Source of the DNA: Polytrichum commune
Taxonomy: Eukaryota; Streptophyta; Polytrichopsida; Polytrichales; Polytrichaceae
Assembly: GCA_950295325.1 (NCBI GenBank)
Contig: OX485808.1
Location: 16,140,527 to 16,204,526 of the forward strand
DNA length: 64,000 nucleotides
Direction of reading: 5' to 3'
Every line of letters begins with the position of its first letter. Within the stretch, counting starts at the first letter, position 1. Below are positions 1 through 12,226 of the stretch, one piece after another. The position numbers and the translations under genes were made by a program. Below the pieces are notes generated by a model. It saw only the letters and a list, made by a program, of their open reading frames with translations, did not search any database and had not been told where the DNA came from.

Positions 1-1245
1 TTGAATTAGCGGCGGTAGGGACGAGCTGTAGGCACAATTTTTGGGTAGACAGCAACTGATCGAGCGTCTCTGTGTCGCATTGGAGGAGAGTTTGAGTACC
101 CTGGGCTGGGCAGTTTCGGATCGCGAAATTGTATCTAATTATCTCAAAAGGAATTTAGAGTGGTGGAAGCGGCGGCCCGGACGCTTGGTTTTTTGGCTGT
201 AGCTCGATGTGAGCTTCTTTTTGGGTGAAGGAGGAGGAGGAGGAGGAGGAGGAGGAGGAGTGTTAGTGTTTGTATGTACCTCGGACTTGGGTTTTCAGGA
301 GTTTGATAGTTCGATATTTCTTCGCAATTCGCGTTGGAATCTTTTGGGAGCGAGGGGACTGAGTGGCGGCGGAAACTTAGTTTGTGGAGAAACGCATTTT
401 TTGAGGGGAAGTGTGTTTTGTCGCTGGAGTTGGCGGCCGAACCGGGATTGGGTTTCGGAAGTTGCGTAGAGAAATATTGTGGGTTTCGATTCACACCGCA
501 GCTGGGTGATAAATTTTCTTGGGTTATGTTCTAGGGGAGCCTGTTTGTTAATTGCTCTCAATTGTTTTCGAAGGACCCAGGTCAGAGATTGGGCAAATTT
601 CCAGCTCTGGGTAGCTCAGATTTTCTCAAATAATACTTCAGCCCTTTTTGGACCCAGTGGGATGTGCCAGTTTCAATTGCTTGGATGATCAGTTGCATTT
701 CGAATACCACATGTTCTGTGATAGCCATAGCTTTTTGACAAACCTCCGGAGGTGGAAGAAGGCGTGGGTGTGTTAATTAATCAAGCAAATGGCCATCATG
801 TCATAAGCCTTTAACCCTGCTTTTACTGCAATCTCCTTGTCTTCAAATTTTCGGACTGGACGTGTGCACAAAATTGCCACCTAAATAAATAATATTACCG
901 ACGGAGTTTACCCATCCGATGCTTCCGAGGTGAATCTCCATTGGACGCTTTGAGATTTCACCGGAGCGGACTAATTGCACCACATCTCTGCCTTAACCTC
1001 GTGGACATCCTCCAATCTGCCGAAGTGACCCTCTTCTGAACTCCATTAGCCCTTGGACTTGGGTTTTGCATTCGACATTCATTTTGAAGTTGCTCTCTCC
1101 TGGGTCAATTTTGTTTTCCTTCCATAATGTACCCTAAGAAATTCATTCCATCCCCCATCATGACTCACTGAAGTGCTGAAAGATCGAACCATTTTGGGTA
1201 CTCCTATAAAACGACGTGCTTTCGTGTTAGAGTCAAAGTTGCGGC
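1..1245. other. 5' flank of the Hikeshi-like gene, no supported CDS
   Basis: No coding region is convincing here. A (GGA)n microsatellite lies at about 229-260 and creates poly-Gly or poly-Leu reading frames that are artefacts. The stretch probably contains the promoter and 5' UTR of the gene starting at 1246, possibly with a 5' UTR intron. That is inference from position only. Confidence 0.5.
229..260. repeat. (GGA)n microsatellite
   Basis: About ten uninterrupted GGA triplets. It may lie in the transcribed leader of the downstream gene. Confidence 0.9.
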
Positions 1246-4004
1246 ATGGCAGACAGGCATCCAGCCCAGGTTTTCGTGCAAAGAGCTTCCGGTGAGTATG
1301 ACTACCTTCATCTTTGATGTATTGGTATTACAAGCAATTTAGAGTGCAGTGATGAACAACGGTTTCATTTGTTGGAGGCTTGCGAATTTCAGGTTAACTG
1401 TGAGATGATTTGGATATGTATCTCAGGACTTATATTTGATTGGTCTTCCAGGAAAGATCTTGGCATTAAATTGTTTTGGATGCAAACCCCCTGGTCAAAT
1501 GGCTTGTCACCATTTGGCTATTGCCGCATGTGATATATGTTGTTCTATTTTTCAGTTGATTCCTGTTAATTGCTTTAAACTGATAATGTAATTCTAAAAG
1601 ATTTGGATCAACTATCAACTATTTCTCTTGATTTTTATTTTGTGTTCACTGATTACCTTTATCTGTTGATGTTTGAACAGCGATATTTACAAGGATATAT
1701 GTATATATGTATGTGTATGTATGTATATGTATATATATGAAATTTAATTACCAGAGCTGATATACTAATGTCCACCTCAAGCACATCATGATTCATATAA
1801 TTAATTTTTCCACATTGGGATTGTGCTTTTTTGCAGAAGCTGGTTCTTCTCTTACACATGGACGACGACAATTTACACCAGCTGAGCCATCTGGACTCAG
1901 TGATGAAGTTGATGAATCCGTTTCTCGGAGGAAGAAAAGGGCAGTTTCTCACATGCCTGATGAGGGAGGAGCTGCAGTGCCTGGGAAGCTGGAGATCATT
2001 TCAAGCTTTGTTGGCCAGGCCGTAACACCCACAAATATTTTTGGGGTCCTGTTTCCGAACCGGAGCTTTCCATTGGACTCCTCCAATTTCAATCAAGTGG
2101 ATACCCACAAATGGCTTCTGGACATGGACATCTTTGTTGGTGAGTATCCTCATTCTAAGTTTTCAAATGTGCTGGGAAAACCCTGTGAACTGGTGGTTTT
2201 AAAATCTTGGATATCTCTCACATTGGTTGGAATTGGTCACATGCTGAATCCTCTCAGAACTGCAACCTTATCGCTGTTGAGTTTATTTGGAGGACTGTTA
2301 AGAAGAGTATGTAGTGGACCTTGTCTAGAAGTCTATTTTATGAGTTGTCGAGTTGAAAGTTGTTCAATATTGTTTTTCGCATTTATGACACAGACAATTT
2401 TGACCTTCACAGTGTTGCATTGGTTCTTTTAGTAAGCCTAATCTCCAACATGGTTCTCTGTAACGATCTTATCTTCGTCAAACACTAGCCTGATCTCAAT
2501 AGAACAACCCAACATTCAGGTCTTCATGGCTGTATCATATGAGTAATGAACACCGGCACGTATATTATGTACTGGCCTGGGGTGATTGAGAGCTAATGAA
2601 ATATTTTTGAATGAAACAATCAGGGCAACTGGGGCTATTTTTGCATGCTCTCTTGAATACATCAAACTTTTGGCTGTTTTATTTTCCTAATTCAGGATTT
2701 TGTCTTATCTCTCCTGCTCTACTTATGTGTTTCTGTGAGGACTTAGTGGACATGCTATACAACTTGTTTGAGTCTTCCCCACTCTGGAGATGAGCCAAAA
2801 TCAAAACAAGGATATGTTGTTGGTGGGGATGTTGTGGAAGGTGGCTTCTTCCTTGTAGGTTGTTGTGGATGGCCCCTGGTCAAATGGCTTACCACCATTT
2901 AACCATGGCCGTATGCATGATTTGTTATCACCCAGGGATGGCGTTGTTTCTCTCTAATTTGTTATCGGTATTTTTCCAGTTTTTGGTTGCTTCCTTTCGA
3001 TTGCTTTGAACTGAGTATGTAACTCTAACAGCTTGGGATTATCTATCTCTCTTCAGTCATATTTGTGGTTTACTGGTTACCATTATCTGCGAGTGTCATC
3101 CGAACCAGTGTTGTGGTCTGGTAAGCATGGTATCAATAATTAACATCAAGATTGCTATCAATGAATGTGCCTGTGGGTATCAAAATTGTGATTCCAGTCA
3201 AATATTGATATTTGGTGGGTATGTCAAGGTGAGAGAATCTTTGTATACCTTAGTATTTGGGTCAATACCATTCAAAACCATGATGATATCTGGGGCGATT
3301 TTACCTAGGTATGAAGGTTCTTGCATGGTATATAGACCCGAATGGTATTAAAAAACACAAATACCGTCAAATCCCATACCCTACTGTTGTAAAAAATGTG
3401 AAATCCTCATTATAGAGACCCGAATGGTATCAACAAAAGATGATACCAGACCAACACCAGTCCAAACCTCAATACACATATGGATACATTTCTAATTGTG
3501 GTGTTGGTAATGGAAATGGAAATGGAAACAGGTGAAGCTTACGATCAAGTCACCGAGATGTGCATCTACCTCTTTAATGAAGCCTCCATACCTTCAGACA
3601 AAGCCGTGGCCGTGTACGTTCAATCTCCAGGCTCCACGTTCCAGTTTCGGGGTGGCGTGAACAAATCTTGTCCTTCAGCTGTGCTCTCATTGTTGTGGCC
3701 AACAACTTCTTCTACAGGCCAGATGCACCTTATTGGCTCAACCTCTCGACCGGTGACTGCCAAAATTGGTGTTGCAATTGAAGATTCAGCTGCACTTCCT
3801 GCTCTTAATGTGGGTCAGCACCGGCAGATCGAGGAGGTGGCCATGGATGTGGGGAGGAACTTGTTCAACTTCATGCAACCATTTTGTAGCATCCACCAAG
3901 GGAACCAACTTGCGGTGCCTCGTGGAATTTTTGAGCAGTGGTTCAAGAAGTTTGAAGAGAAGTCCCAAAGGGATCCTGAGTATTTGAAGCATCTGCTGGC
4001 TTAA
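1246..4004 (+). CDS. Hikeshi/OPI10-like protein (HSP70 nuclear import carrier), 3 exons
   Basis: Exons 1246-1291, 1837-2139 and 3532-4004 are joined by GT-AG introns (donor GTGAGT at both) and give 273 aa. The Hikeshi core starts near residue 83 with IFGVLFPNRSFPLD and continues through THKWLLDMDIFVGE, AVYVQSPGSTFQFRGGV, SAVLSLLWP and AKIGVAIED to FEQWFKKFEEKSQRDPEYLK. Family members carry HSP70 into the nucleus during heat stress by binding FG-nucleoporins. Animal Hikeshi is about 200 aa and starts at the core. Here an extra ~80 residues, polar and with a basic patch SRRKKRA at residues 45-51, come from exon 1 and the first half of exon 2. The start is the first ATG that links in frame to exon 2. 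The exon 1 assignment rests on splice signals only, so the N-terminus is less certain than the core. Confidence 0.92.
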
Positions 4005-4077
4005 TTTTATTATACCCTGAAGTCATTGTACAGCTTTTCACAAACTGAATTTTTTTAGTGCAGGAATCGGAACGAAA

Positions 4078-4605
4078 GAGATTATACTGTGAGTTAACTC
4101 TTTGTACAGGCGGTTTTATCAATGTTACAGCTTTCCCCCCCCCCCCCCCCCTAGTTGTGTCAACCCTCAATTTCTAGGAAGGGGGTTTTAAAGGTGTCCG
4201 GCTCTTGTGTTTCGCATTTGTACACTAAACAGTCTCGGCAAGCGCTCTTTTTGCTTATGCTCTCTTGAATGTTGGATTTGAGCATTTTCCATTACATCTG
4301 AAAATGCAGGTGACTTGTGAATAATGTTGAGTCAGTGTTGGGACATAATACTTAACTTTAGGTGTAGTAAGTGAAACAGAAGAGGGGATTATGTGATTAA
4401 CGGGTGATTAACTCTTTGTACAGGGGGTCTGAATGTCACAGCTTTGTGTATCAACCCTCACACCTTTGGGAAGGGGTTTGAAGAGTTCGTAGAAAGTTAA
4501 CCATTTCGTCTCTCATGTATATAAAATAATTTTACTTCTGGCTCTTGAATATTGACTTGAGCATGTTGCGTTATACCAGGTGCCAGCAGTCTCAGAATCT
4601 GAGCA
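4078..4605. repeat. Diverged tandem duplication of the Hikeshi gene 3' flank
   Basis: Sequence at about 4085-4320 (GTTAACTCTTTGTACAGG, then TCAACCCTCA, GGAAGGGG, CTCTTGAAT, GAGCAT) recurs in the same order at about 4405-4600. The copies are offset by roughly 320 bp. The first copy contains a 17-base C run at 4135-4151. It lies just after the stop codon, so the 3' UTR and polyadenylation region may be duplicated. Confidence 0.7.
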
Positions 4606-5205
4606 GAGATGCAAAGTTTGTAAGAGGCTAAATTGAAGATTCTCCTTCTCATAAAGTGATTGCATAGGTTTGCCACCTTAGGCCACTGCAATGCTCCAAA
4701 CTATGCTTTGGGAAGGTACGCGTAAAATTGGAAAAAGAGGGAGTGAATGTATGTTGGTATTTGAATAATGGTGTGACAAAAATAGCAATGTGGTGGCATG
4801 TGCCTGTGTTTGAGTACTTGGATTCTTGGGTGCTACAGGTGCATATTTATTCATAAGCCTATGGGGTGAACTCAGCTGGTAAAAGTAGATACTGAATAAA
4901 GTTGAGTAATTTGTTGACGGTTTGTCCTCTAAGCAGGCCTGGATGTGGGGACCTGGATCCTGGTTTCAGTACTACTGTTGGTATGTAAAGACTTGAGTGC
5001 TCGAATCAAGTAATACAGACACGGCTGCTCGAATCAAGTTGCTTTGTTTTCGTCACAACATTTCCACTCAAAAACAACGTTGAGCTTCATAGAAGAGGAG
5101 TTGACTGAGGATGTTGCCATCATGCGTTGATAGGATTGACAAAGCTGGCGGAGCTTGATTATTACTCGTATGCATTATTTTCAAGCGATTTTAATAGTCT
5201 AGGTT
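4606..5205. other. Intergenic, nothing recognised
   Basis: No long ORF, RNA gene or clear repeat was seen. Confidence 0.5.
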
Positions 5206-5990
5206 GTGAGCGCCCTGGACATCTGCCCAGGACCCCGAGCCGCCCCGGGCACGTCTCCTTCGTTGCCCAGAGAACCTCCTCCACTGCCCGTGAGAACGAG
5301 AGGGCGATGGGAACAGGTCCCAATACCCGGGCTGTCATGCCCGGCCACACGGGGCCAAAGCTCTGAGCAGCACGCAACTCCCTAGCCCCCGAAGCTTGGA
5401 TAAGATGTGATGTAGCCCATGGCAGCCCTGTGTGTCTTCGAATTACACCATGTGACTGGTTGTTTGTGCACTGGTTGCAGAATCCTCTGGATGTGTTGAT
5501 GTTGTGCTACATTTCAAAGAATGCGTGCAACGAGCTCATCAGGTTCACATGTCTTTTTTCATTTGATGTGTATGTTTCTCCGGTTGCAAAGGAACCTATG
5601 AATATTGCAGGTTGCATTGTCATAAAGTATCAAAGAAGTGCATTCAAGTTGGCCTTTCAGAATCACATCTAGAATTGACACATGATTGACCTCTACATAG
5701 TAATCTTCACAAGGGCGATTTACAGCATTCCCTCTTAGCACAATTCCCTCGTGTATGGGAAAAACTTAAGAATTCCCTTCAAAAGGAGGAAATTATGTCA
5801 AAGTGGGAATGTCCATAGTGGGAAAACCGTCCCTTTTTCCATGCGGGAATTTCCCAAATGCTCCTTGTGCTTAGGGTGTTCAACTTTCGAACCTCATTCT
5901 ATTCTTACTCTCTTTCATATTATCTTTTGAGGTTTATGTCTTGGAGGTAGGAATTTTCATTGGATGGCGCTGGTTATGTGATCTGCAAAA
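5206..5990. repeat. Dispersed repeat family A, copy 1
   Basis: From the GC-rich start (CTGGACATCTGCCCAGG) to GCGCTGGTTATGTGAT, this stretch matches, in inverse orientation, the sequence at about 24275-24905 with scattered substitutions. The only large difference is the 162-bp insertion at 5708-5869. The Arg/Pro-rich frames at 5127-5377 are by-products of the GC-rich start and are not genes. Confidence 0.85.
5708..5869. mobile_element. 162-bp MITE inserted in repeat A
   Basis: The ends are CACAAGG and CCTTGTG, with imperfect inversion continuing inwards. The flanks are a 3-bp duplication CTT (5705-5707 and 5870-5872). Copy 2 of the host repeat (24391-24400, minus) has the uninterrupted site with a single CTT, which proves insertion. 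There is no coding capacity. The family is unknown; a 3-bp duplication and CAC ends would suit a CACTA-type relative. Confidence 0.8.
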
Positions 5991-6168
5991 TTTTACGCAG
6001 AAGACGGCTGCTTCTCATTGAATATAGGAGAATATAGTCTGGAATTCTTGGATCCCAATGGGTTGTCGCAAGACTCGAAGCTTGGATAACTTTGTGCAAA
6101 TGCAATTTTGCTCATGACGCCTTCAGTGTAGAATGGAGAGACTGCTTAGAAACGTACCCTATGCAATT

Positions 6169-7345
6169 TCTGAATGGGGCAAGTGAGTTATCCATCCGCA
6201 TCTATGCGAAACGTACATGCCGATACAGTGGTCATATCTGAGCATCAGAGATCAAACTTGGAAGTTATGGAGGTCTGAAGCTGTTGGGGGCTTCTAGCTC
6301 AGCATCTAGAGGTGGTGGTCGGACCCGACCATCACCATCCAGCACCCTTTACAAACCCTCCATTGGACTCACACTCGATGGCCTCACTTCGCAAAAACTT
6401 CAAAAAAATAAGGATCCGGAGGTGGCGGTCTATTACGTACCTTTCTCGGACTCCGAAACTTTGAACAATCATAACTTCCTCAATATTTGCTTGAATGCGG
6501 CAGGTGAGCAGTCCATCCGCATCTACGTGAAAGGTACATGCCGATACAATGATCATATGTGCGCATCATACATCAAACCTGAAAGTTATGGAGGTCTGAA
6601 GCTGCTGGGGGCTTCTAGCTCAACATCTAGAGATGGTGATCGGACCCGACCACCACCATCCAACACCCTTTAGAAACCCTCCACTGGACTCATACTCAGT
6701 GGACTTACTTCACAAAAACCTCAAAAACAATGAGAATTCGGAGATGGTGGTCTGTCGCGTACCTCTCCTGGACCCCGAAGCTTTGAACAAGCATAACTTT
6801 CTCAATATTTTCCTGAATGGGGCAAGTGAGCTATTCATCCGCATCTACGTGAAATGTACATGCCGATACAGTGGTCATATGTGAGCATCAAAGATCAAAC
6901 TTGGAAGTTATGGAGGTCCGAAGCTGCTGGGGGCTTCTACCTCAGCATCCAGAGGTGGTGGTCTGTCACGCACCTCTCCTGGACTGCGGAGCTTTGAACA
7001 AGCATAACTTCCTCAATACTTGCCTGAATGGGGCAAGAGAGTTGTCCATCCACATCTACGCAAAACGTACATGCCGACAAAGTGGTCATATGTGCGCATC
7101 ACACATCAAACCTGGAAGTAATGGAGGTCTGAAGCTGCTAGGGGAATCTAGCTCAACATCCAGAGGTGGTGGTTGGACCCAACCACCATCATCCAACACC
7201 CTTTACAAACCCTCTACTGGACTCAAATTCGGTGGCGACACTTCGCAAAAACTTGAAAAAAAATAAGGGTCTAGAGATGGTGGTTTGTCGCGTATCCCTC
7301 CCGGACTCCGAAGCTTTAAACAAGTATAATTTCTTCAATACTTAC
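6169..7345. repeat. ~320-bp tandem repeat, about four units
   Basis: The marker ACATGCCGATACAGTGG recurs near 6211, 6535, 6857 and 7070, each time followed by CATCAAACNTGGAAGTTATGGAGGTCTGAAGCTG-like sequence. Two spacings are about 322-324 bp. The third is about 213 bp because that unit lacks roughly 110 bp in the middle. Open frames across the units are not conserved as one protein, so this is treated as satellite-like DNA. Confidence 0.88.
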
Positions 7346-10300
7346 CTTAATAATATAATATAATATAATATAATAATAGCATCAAATCAACCATAACTTA
7401 TTAACTAAAAATATTTATTTTTAAAAATATTAAAAATACCTAAAATATTATATTGTAATTTGAATAAGTTCAAATATATTTTTTATGTAGTCATTATCAT
7501 TAAAAATGACAATATTTTTTATAAATATATACATGTTACAAAAAAATGATTAAAATTTGCATTGAGTTGCTCGATAATATTTTTGCTATTGACATGCTTG
7601 AAATTTTTCATAGCATTAATAGCCTTGATTGCCCTCAATGCATTATGTATAATGCCGACATTCACCATTAATAAAAAAAACTTCAGAATTGAAATATGAC
7701 CAAATTTGATCTATAACTCGTTTTCAATCACATCTTTTACCGAATTCGGCATAGACCAATTTTCCATTGTTTCATTCAATCTCATTCTTCTCCGTAATTA
7801 ATCATTTGATCCTTAAAATTCTATCGCATTTTTATATCATTTGCACCTAGCTCGTGTATAGGTATCCCAGTAACTACCGAAACATAGTAACAAATGCCTA
7901 ACTACCACTCTCTCCTTCTTCGTCGTCTATTTCCTCCAGACAAATCTTCCATAGCCATCATTTTCGACTCTTTAGGAACCTGAACCTCATCTTTTCTTTA
8001 TTCTATCAGTACAATACATACCGAAAAAATTACCAACACCCTCCAACGTGTTTGTTACCGATAAATCATCATCTTCCTCAACAATATTCACACCTAAACT
8101 AGTAAGCAAATCGTCTTTCACAACCCCAAAAGATCTTCTGACAGTCTCTCCATCATTATTCCATAGCTCATTGTTTGGAGAAACTATGGAATATTTTCCT
8201 AGTCAATCCTCGGATAAATCCATTGTCGTCTCATCTCGTATAAATTTAGTACCATCCCGAACCGAAGGCGGCTCAAAATCCCTCGGTAAATCTCCTTCAA
8301 AATATCTTGGTAAATCCGTTGATAAAATCCTCAGTAAATTCCTTTTAAAAGCCTCGGTGAAACATCGGTAAATCCTTCGATAAATCCTTCGATAAATCTA
8401 TCGAAGGTAATGGAAAAATAGAATATGATGGCTCAATATGATGGTCCACAATAATATAGGCTCGAATTTGTGGAATACGTCTTTCAACGCACTGCGACAC
8501 ACGTACAACTACTGTAGAGATAGACAAAGGTAATGTACAAGAAACATGTATAGAAGCCCTAATAATTACCACTTCCCTTTTACGCCACCAACAATACTGA
8601 AAGCAAACCCACCTGTAAAAGGCATAGATGGAAGTATTGTAGGACATCGAGTATATGGATGTCTCCTATGAGGTAGTACAGGTAAAGTATGAGATTCGGT
8701 TGCACTAATAACTCCCTCCATCAAGGTATAACACCCTGATCTGTACAAAAAATCATAAAAACGTTAAAAATGCTAAATTTACTTACTTTACTTCAACATA
8801 TATCTAGAAATATCAAAATCAATATACCAACTTCTAAATCAAATGATATTACATAATGAACTAATTTATCACCTTCAAATTACATTAAACCAATTTTAAA
8901 ATATTTTATTTTATTTTAGAAATATTTTATTGAATAAAAAACATTAAAAAAACATCTTAAAATATGTAAATATACATAATTTTATTATATATTATATTAA
9001 TAATATACATAACATAATTGAAAAACTTAAATAATATTAAATATGCCTAAAATATTAAATTTAAACATCTAATAATAGATTTCAATGGTTAAATATGTAT
9101 AACCATAAATTATCTTAAATAGCTCTGAACAATATCAAAATACTTTAAACATATTATACACAATTTAATCTAATGATTTTAAAGTTAAAATAAGTTAAAA
9201 TATATTTTTAACATCCAAGTTAAATCAAATAACTTTATTTATGCTTAAACATCTTAAATGTGACAATCTAATGACAATTTATTATATTTTAAATTATATA
9301 TTTCAAAACGCTTCAAATCTATTTATACAAAGCATTCAATCATTATTAAATTGACAATATATTAATGCAAATATACTAACATCTTACTTGAATCTACACA
9401 TACGTCGTTGTTGCCCAAAAGACTAAATATAACAAGATAATTTTATATATGGTCCGAACTTCATTCACCGATCCGTATAAATTTATTTATTTAGTGGCTC
9501 AAACTCTTCCTTTAGATATAGGTTTATAATTAACTAGGATAAGATAATGATGGCTTAATATTATTGAAAGCCATAAATTTATAGATCTCATCGTACCTCT
9601 AATAAGACAAAATAACTTAAACCTACCCGTTTTATAGACAAAAAATTTGGACTACCTCGTAGAAGTTTTATCTCGTCTTCATGTTTGTTTTTTAGATCTA
9701 GGCGGATTTTTCTTTTCTTTTAAATTAGGATTTTGTTCCCGAAATTATTCTAAATCGTTCCCAATAGAGGTTTCGGAATAATTTTTGAAAAAATGCAATT
9801 CTTTTGTTGACTACCCCCAAAAAAAATCTATTCTTTAGTTGATTTCTAAATTTGTTTTCATTTCAACATACTGTAGGTGAATATTTTTTTAGTCTTTTAG
9901 CATTGATTTTACCTTTGAAACTTTTATAATAAATGTTAAATAGTCAAACTATCTACCTAAATGAATAAAAAATAATCTAAGTAAATTTTTTATTGTAGTG
10001 TTACCGTAGCTATCTAAAGAGCATATCATATGTGCGTGCCTGTTTCATACGTTTTTTAGAAGGTCAATTAAAGGCCGTTAAATAATGTAATGCAAGCATT
10101 GGAACTGCATGATATTTTTAATGCACAAATTCTATAAACACGTCTAAGTTCTTAGCGGGATGCAACTCAACGAAACATCTTAAGATCTGAATCATGTAAA
10201 GACTATACACATGACATTTCGCATTATCCAACTCGGGATTTATATCCTTATTCACTCCATCATGTGGTTCGACACCTGACCGTATGCCACTGTTAGTGGT

Positions 10301-10640
10301 TCAATGTCATATTTCTAATCTAATGTATAGAAAATCCTTTGTATGTAAATTCAAATGATGAAGATTTTATCTCACATGTAACCTTCATGATCGTGTTTAC
10401 TAATTTGTCTAACCTACAGAACAGGCATGCACAATAAATTCTGATATGTTGCATTGATTCACATAAATTAAATAACATTGAATGACATAACATATAGATA
10501 AATGATATATATAAGCAGTCATTAAAATAATATGAACTATTACAATATTAAAATACTAAATAAGATACCTCCATCATATATGAAGCAAGCTTCTTCGCTC
10601 AATCCATTGTGTAGTTCTATATAAATGAATTGTGCATAGT
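7346..10640. other. AT-rich intergenic DNA without genes
   Basis: A (TAATA)n-like microsatellite occupies about 7348-7378. The rest is very AT-rich with many stops in all frames. The 107-residue Ser/Lys-rich frame at 8048-8371 comes from degenerate GATAAATCC-type repeats (8200-8400) and is not supported as a gene. Confidence 0.6.
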
Positions 10641-11460
10641 CATCAGAAAATAAAGGCGTCGAAAACGTGAAAAGATTCAAACAATTTTTTTGAAGATCGA
10701 TCTAGAGCTGCGTAAGGGACAAATCTTATATGTTGATATTTTTTATAAAATGCCCATTTCATATTCGGATAATAGATCACATACTTTACATCTGGAACAT
10801 GACTTTCGTTTAAAACAATAATTGGCTCTAACCTTGAAGTAGAAAATACGCCATCATTCATATTAGTATTTTTACTTTCGAAAATCATATATTTAATAAG
10901 TTCATATTTTCAAATATTTTTAACATGAAATTGCCTCTTCAAGAAATCTATGTACCAATAATGTCTTGCAAGATTTTTAGTAAACATTCCAAACAACCGG
11001 TGAAATATTTTAGTTTCAAAATTTTCTTATTCAATGTTTGTTTTTGCTTCATTAAACCGTGATAAGATTCAATGATTGAATTGGTATTTTACCTTGTTTG
11101 TGGATACCCATGTGTAGTTTTAACCCATATACATGTTACATACAAAAAATATAATTAATCAATATAATATAAAATGAAATATAATGATATACTTATATAT
11201 CAATCGGAAACTAAAATATATATCTAAAAATTAAATAAACATAGCATAATAAAAATTAAATATGTTTGACATAACAGAATATAAGAAGTCGAATTGAATT
11301 TCTATTCATTTTGTCTATCCACATGGCCTTAAAATACTGAATAAATTTCATTCATTTAGGATAATCACGAAATATTTGTAAAAACATGAGTTTGGCATCT
11401 TAGATCGTCTTAATCATTGATTTTTCAAACGTTCTCATATACTTGTGTGAGCCCAAAATG
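10640..11460 (-). pseudogene. Decayed DNA transposase fragment (MULE-like)
   Basis: Reading the minus strand across broken frames gives, in order, a segment like YFKAMWIDKMNRN near 11330, then TNSIIESYHGLMK near 11040-11090, then a stretch at 10643-10888 with VKYVIYYPNMKWAFYKK. The pattern TN-x-x-ESYH-x-x-(L/M)K, preceded by YF-x-x-x-W, is typical of the C-terminal half of plant MULE/SWIM-type transposases. Stops and frame changes show it is dead. The family is an inference from these short motifs; a profile search of the frame-corrected translation would decide. Confidence 0.4.
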
Positions 11461-12226
11461 ATGCCCACATGTGTTATTAACACTTGTAAAACATTACAAG
11501 TGATGTTTTTATGATTTATGACTATTCACAAGAATATAAAAAAAGTGAAGTTTGAAGAAAGCTATGTTTAAACATAAGGCTTGTGTATAGTGGATTGAAT
11601 AAAGTTTAGTAGTGAGTTTGGTAGGTGGAAAACCAAGGGTAGTTAAATATTTGAATTAGGATCTATGTTGATCGTTTGAGGGAGAAAGGCTTAGGAGATA
11701 AGATGAGAGCCTACAAAGTAAGAGAAGATTACATAGGCTTATCGTGAGCCTTGAGGGTGCTCACCTCCTCAAACTCATTATTTAAGTCCTCATTCTTTCC
11801 TCACTCCTCCTCTCTTTCTTTCGTGCTCCTTGGCACCCCACGTGTTATAAGTGTGGGTGTGTGGGAAGCAAGATAGGAGCACGTGTGTGTGCAAGGTCTT
11901 GAGGTTAAGTACCAAGACTAGTTAGCCTTGGCGTGGCTTGACCTCTTGTTAAAAGTAGACTTGGGATTGGAGCATTTAGAGTTTAAATTCATAGTGATCA
12001 TTGGTTTTTTTGTAGGCATATGATGTCTACACTTATAATCATTTGGACTTGCAAAGTGACATTTATGAAATATTGGAGCACTTGGTTGTGGTGAACTTGT
12101 AAGTTATATTCTTTGACATAATTGGCACATTTAGTTTGTGGGACTTACTAGGTTTGTGAAACTTGCAAATGGATGTTTAATAAATCGGAGTATTTAGTTT
12201 TTAAGTAGTTTGTCGAAGATATTTCT
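11461..12226. other. Intergenic, nothing recognised
   Basis: AT-rich with no long open frame and no clear repeat. Confidence 0.5.

Noticed and set aside
144-494. Open frames on both strands near the left end, one with poly-Leu and one with poly-Gly
   Set aside because: They run through the GGA microsatellite, lie on both strands at once and show no domain or splice support.
5127-5377. Arg/Pro-rich frames on both strands
   Set aside because: They follow the GC-rich start of dispersed repeat A; the second copy at 24.7-24.9 kb does not keep the same protein.
8048-8371. 107-residue Ser/Lys-rich frame
   Set aside because: Built from degenerate GATAAATCC repeats in AT-rich DNA, with no known family.
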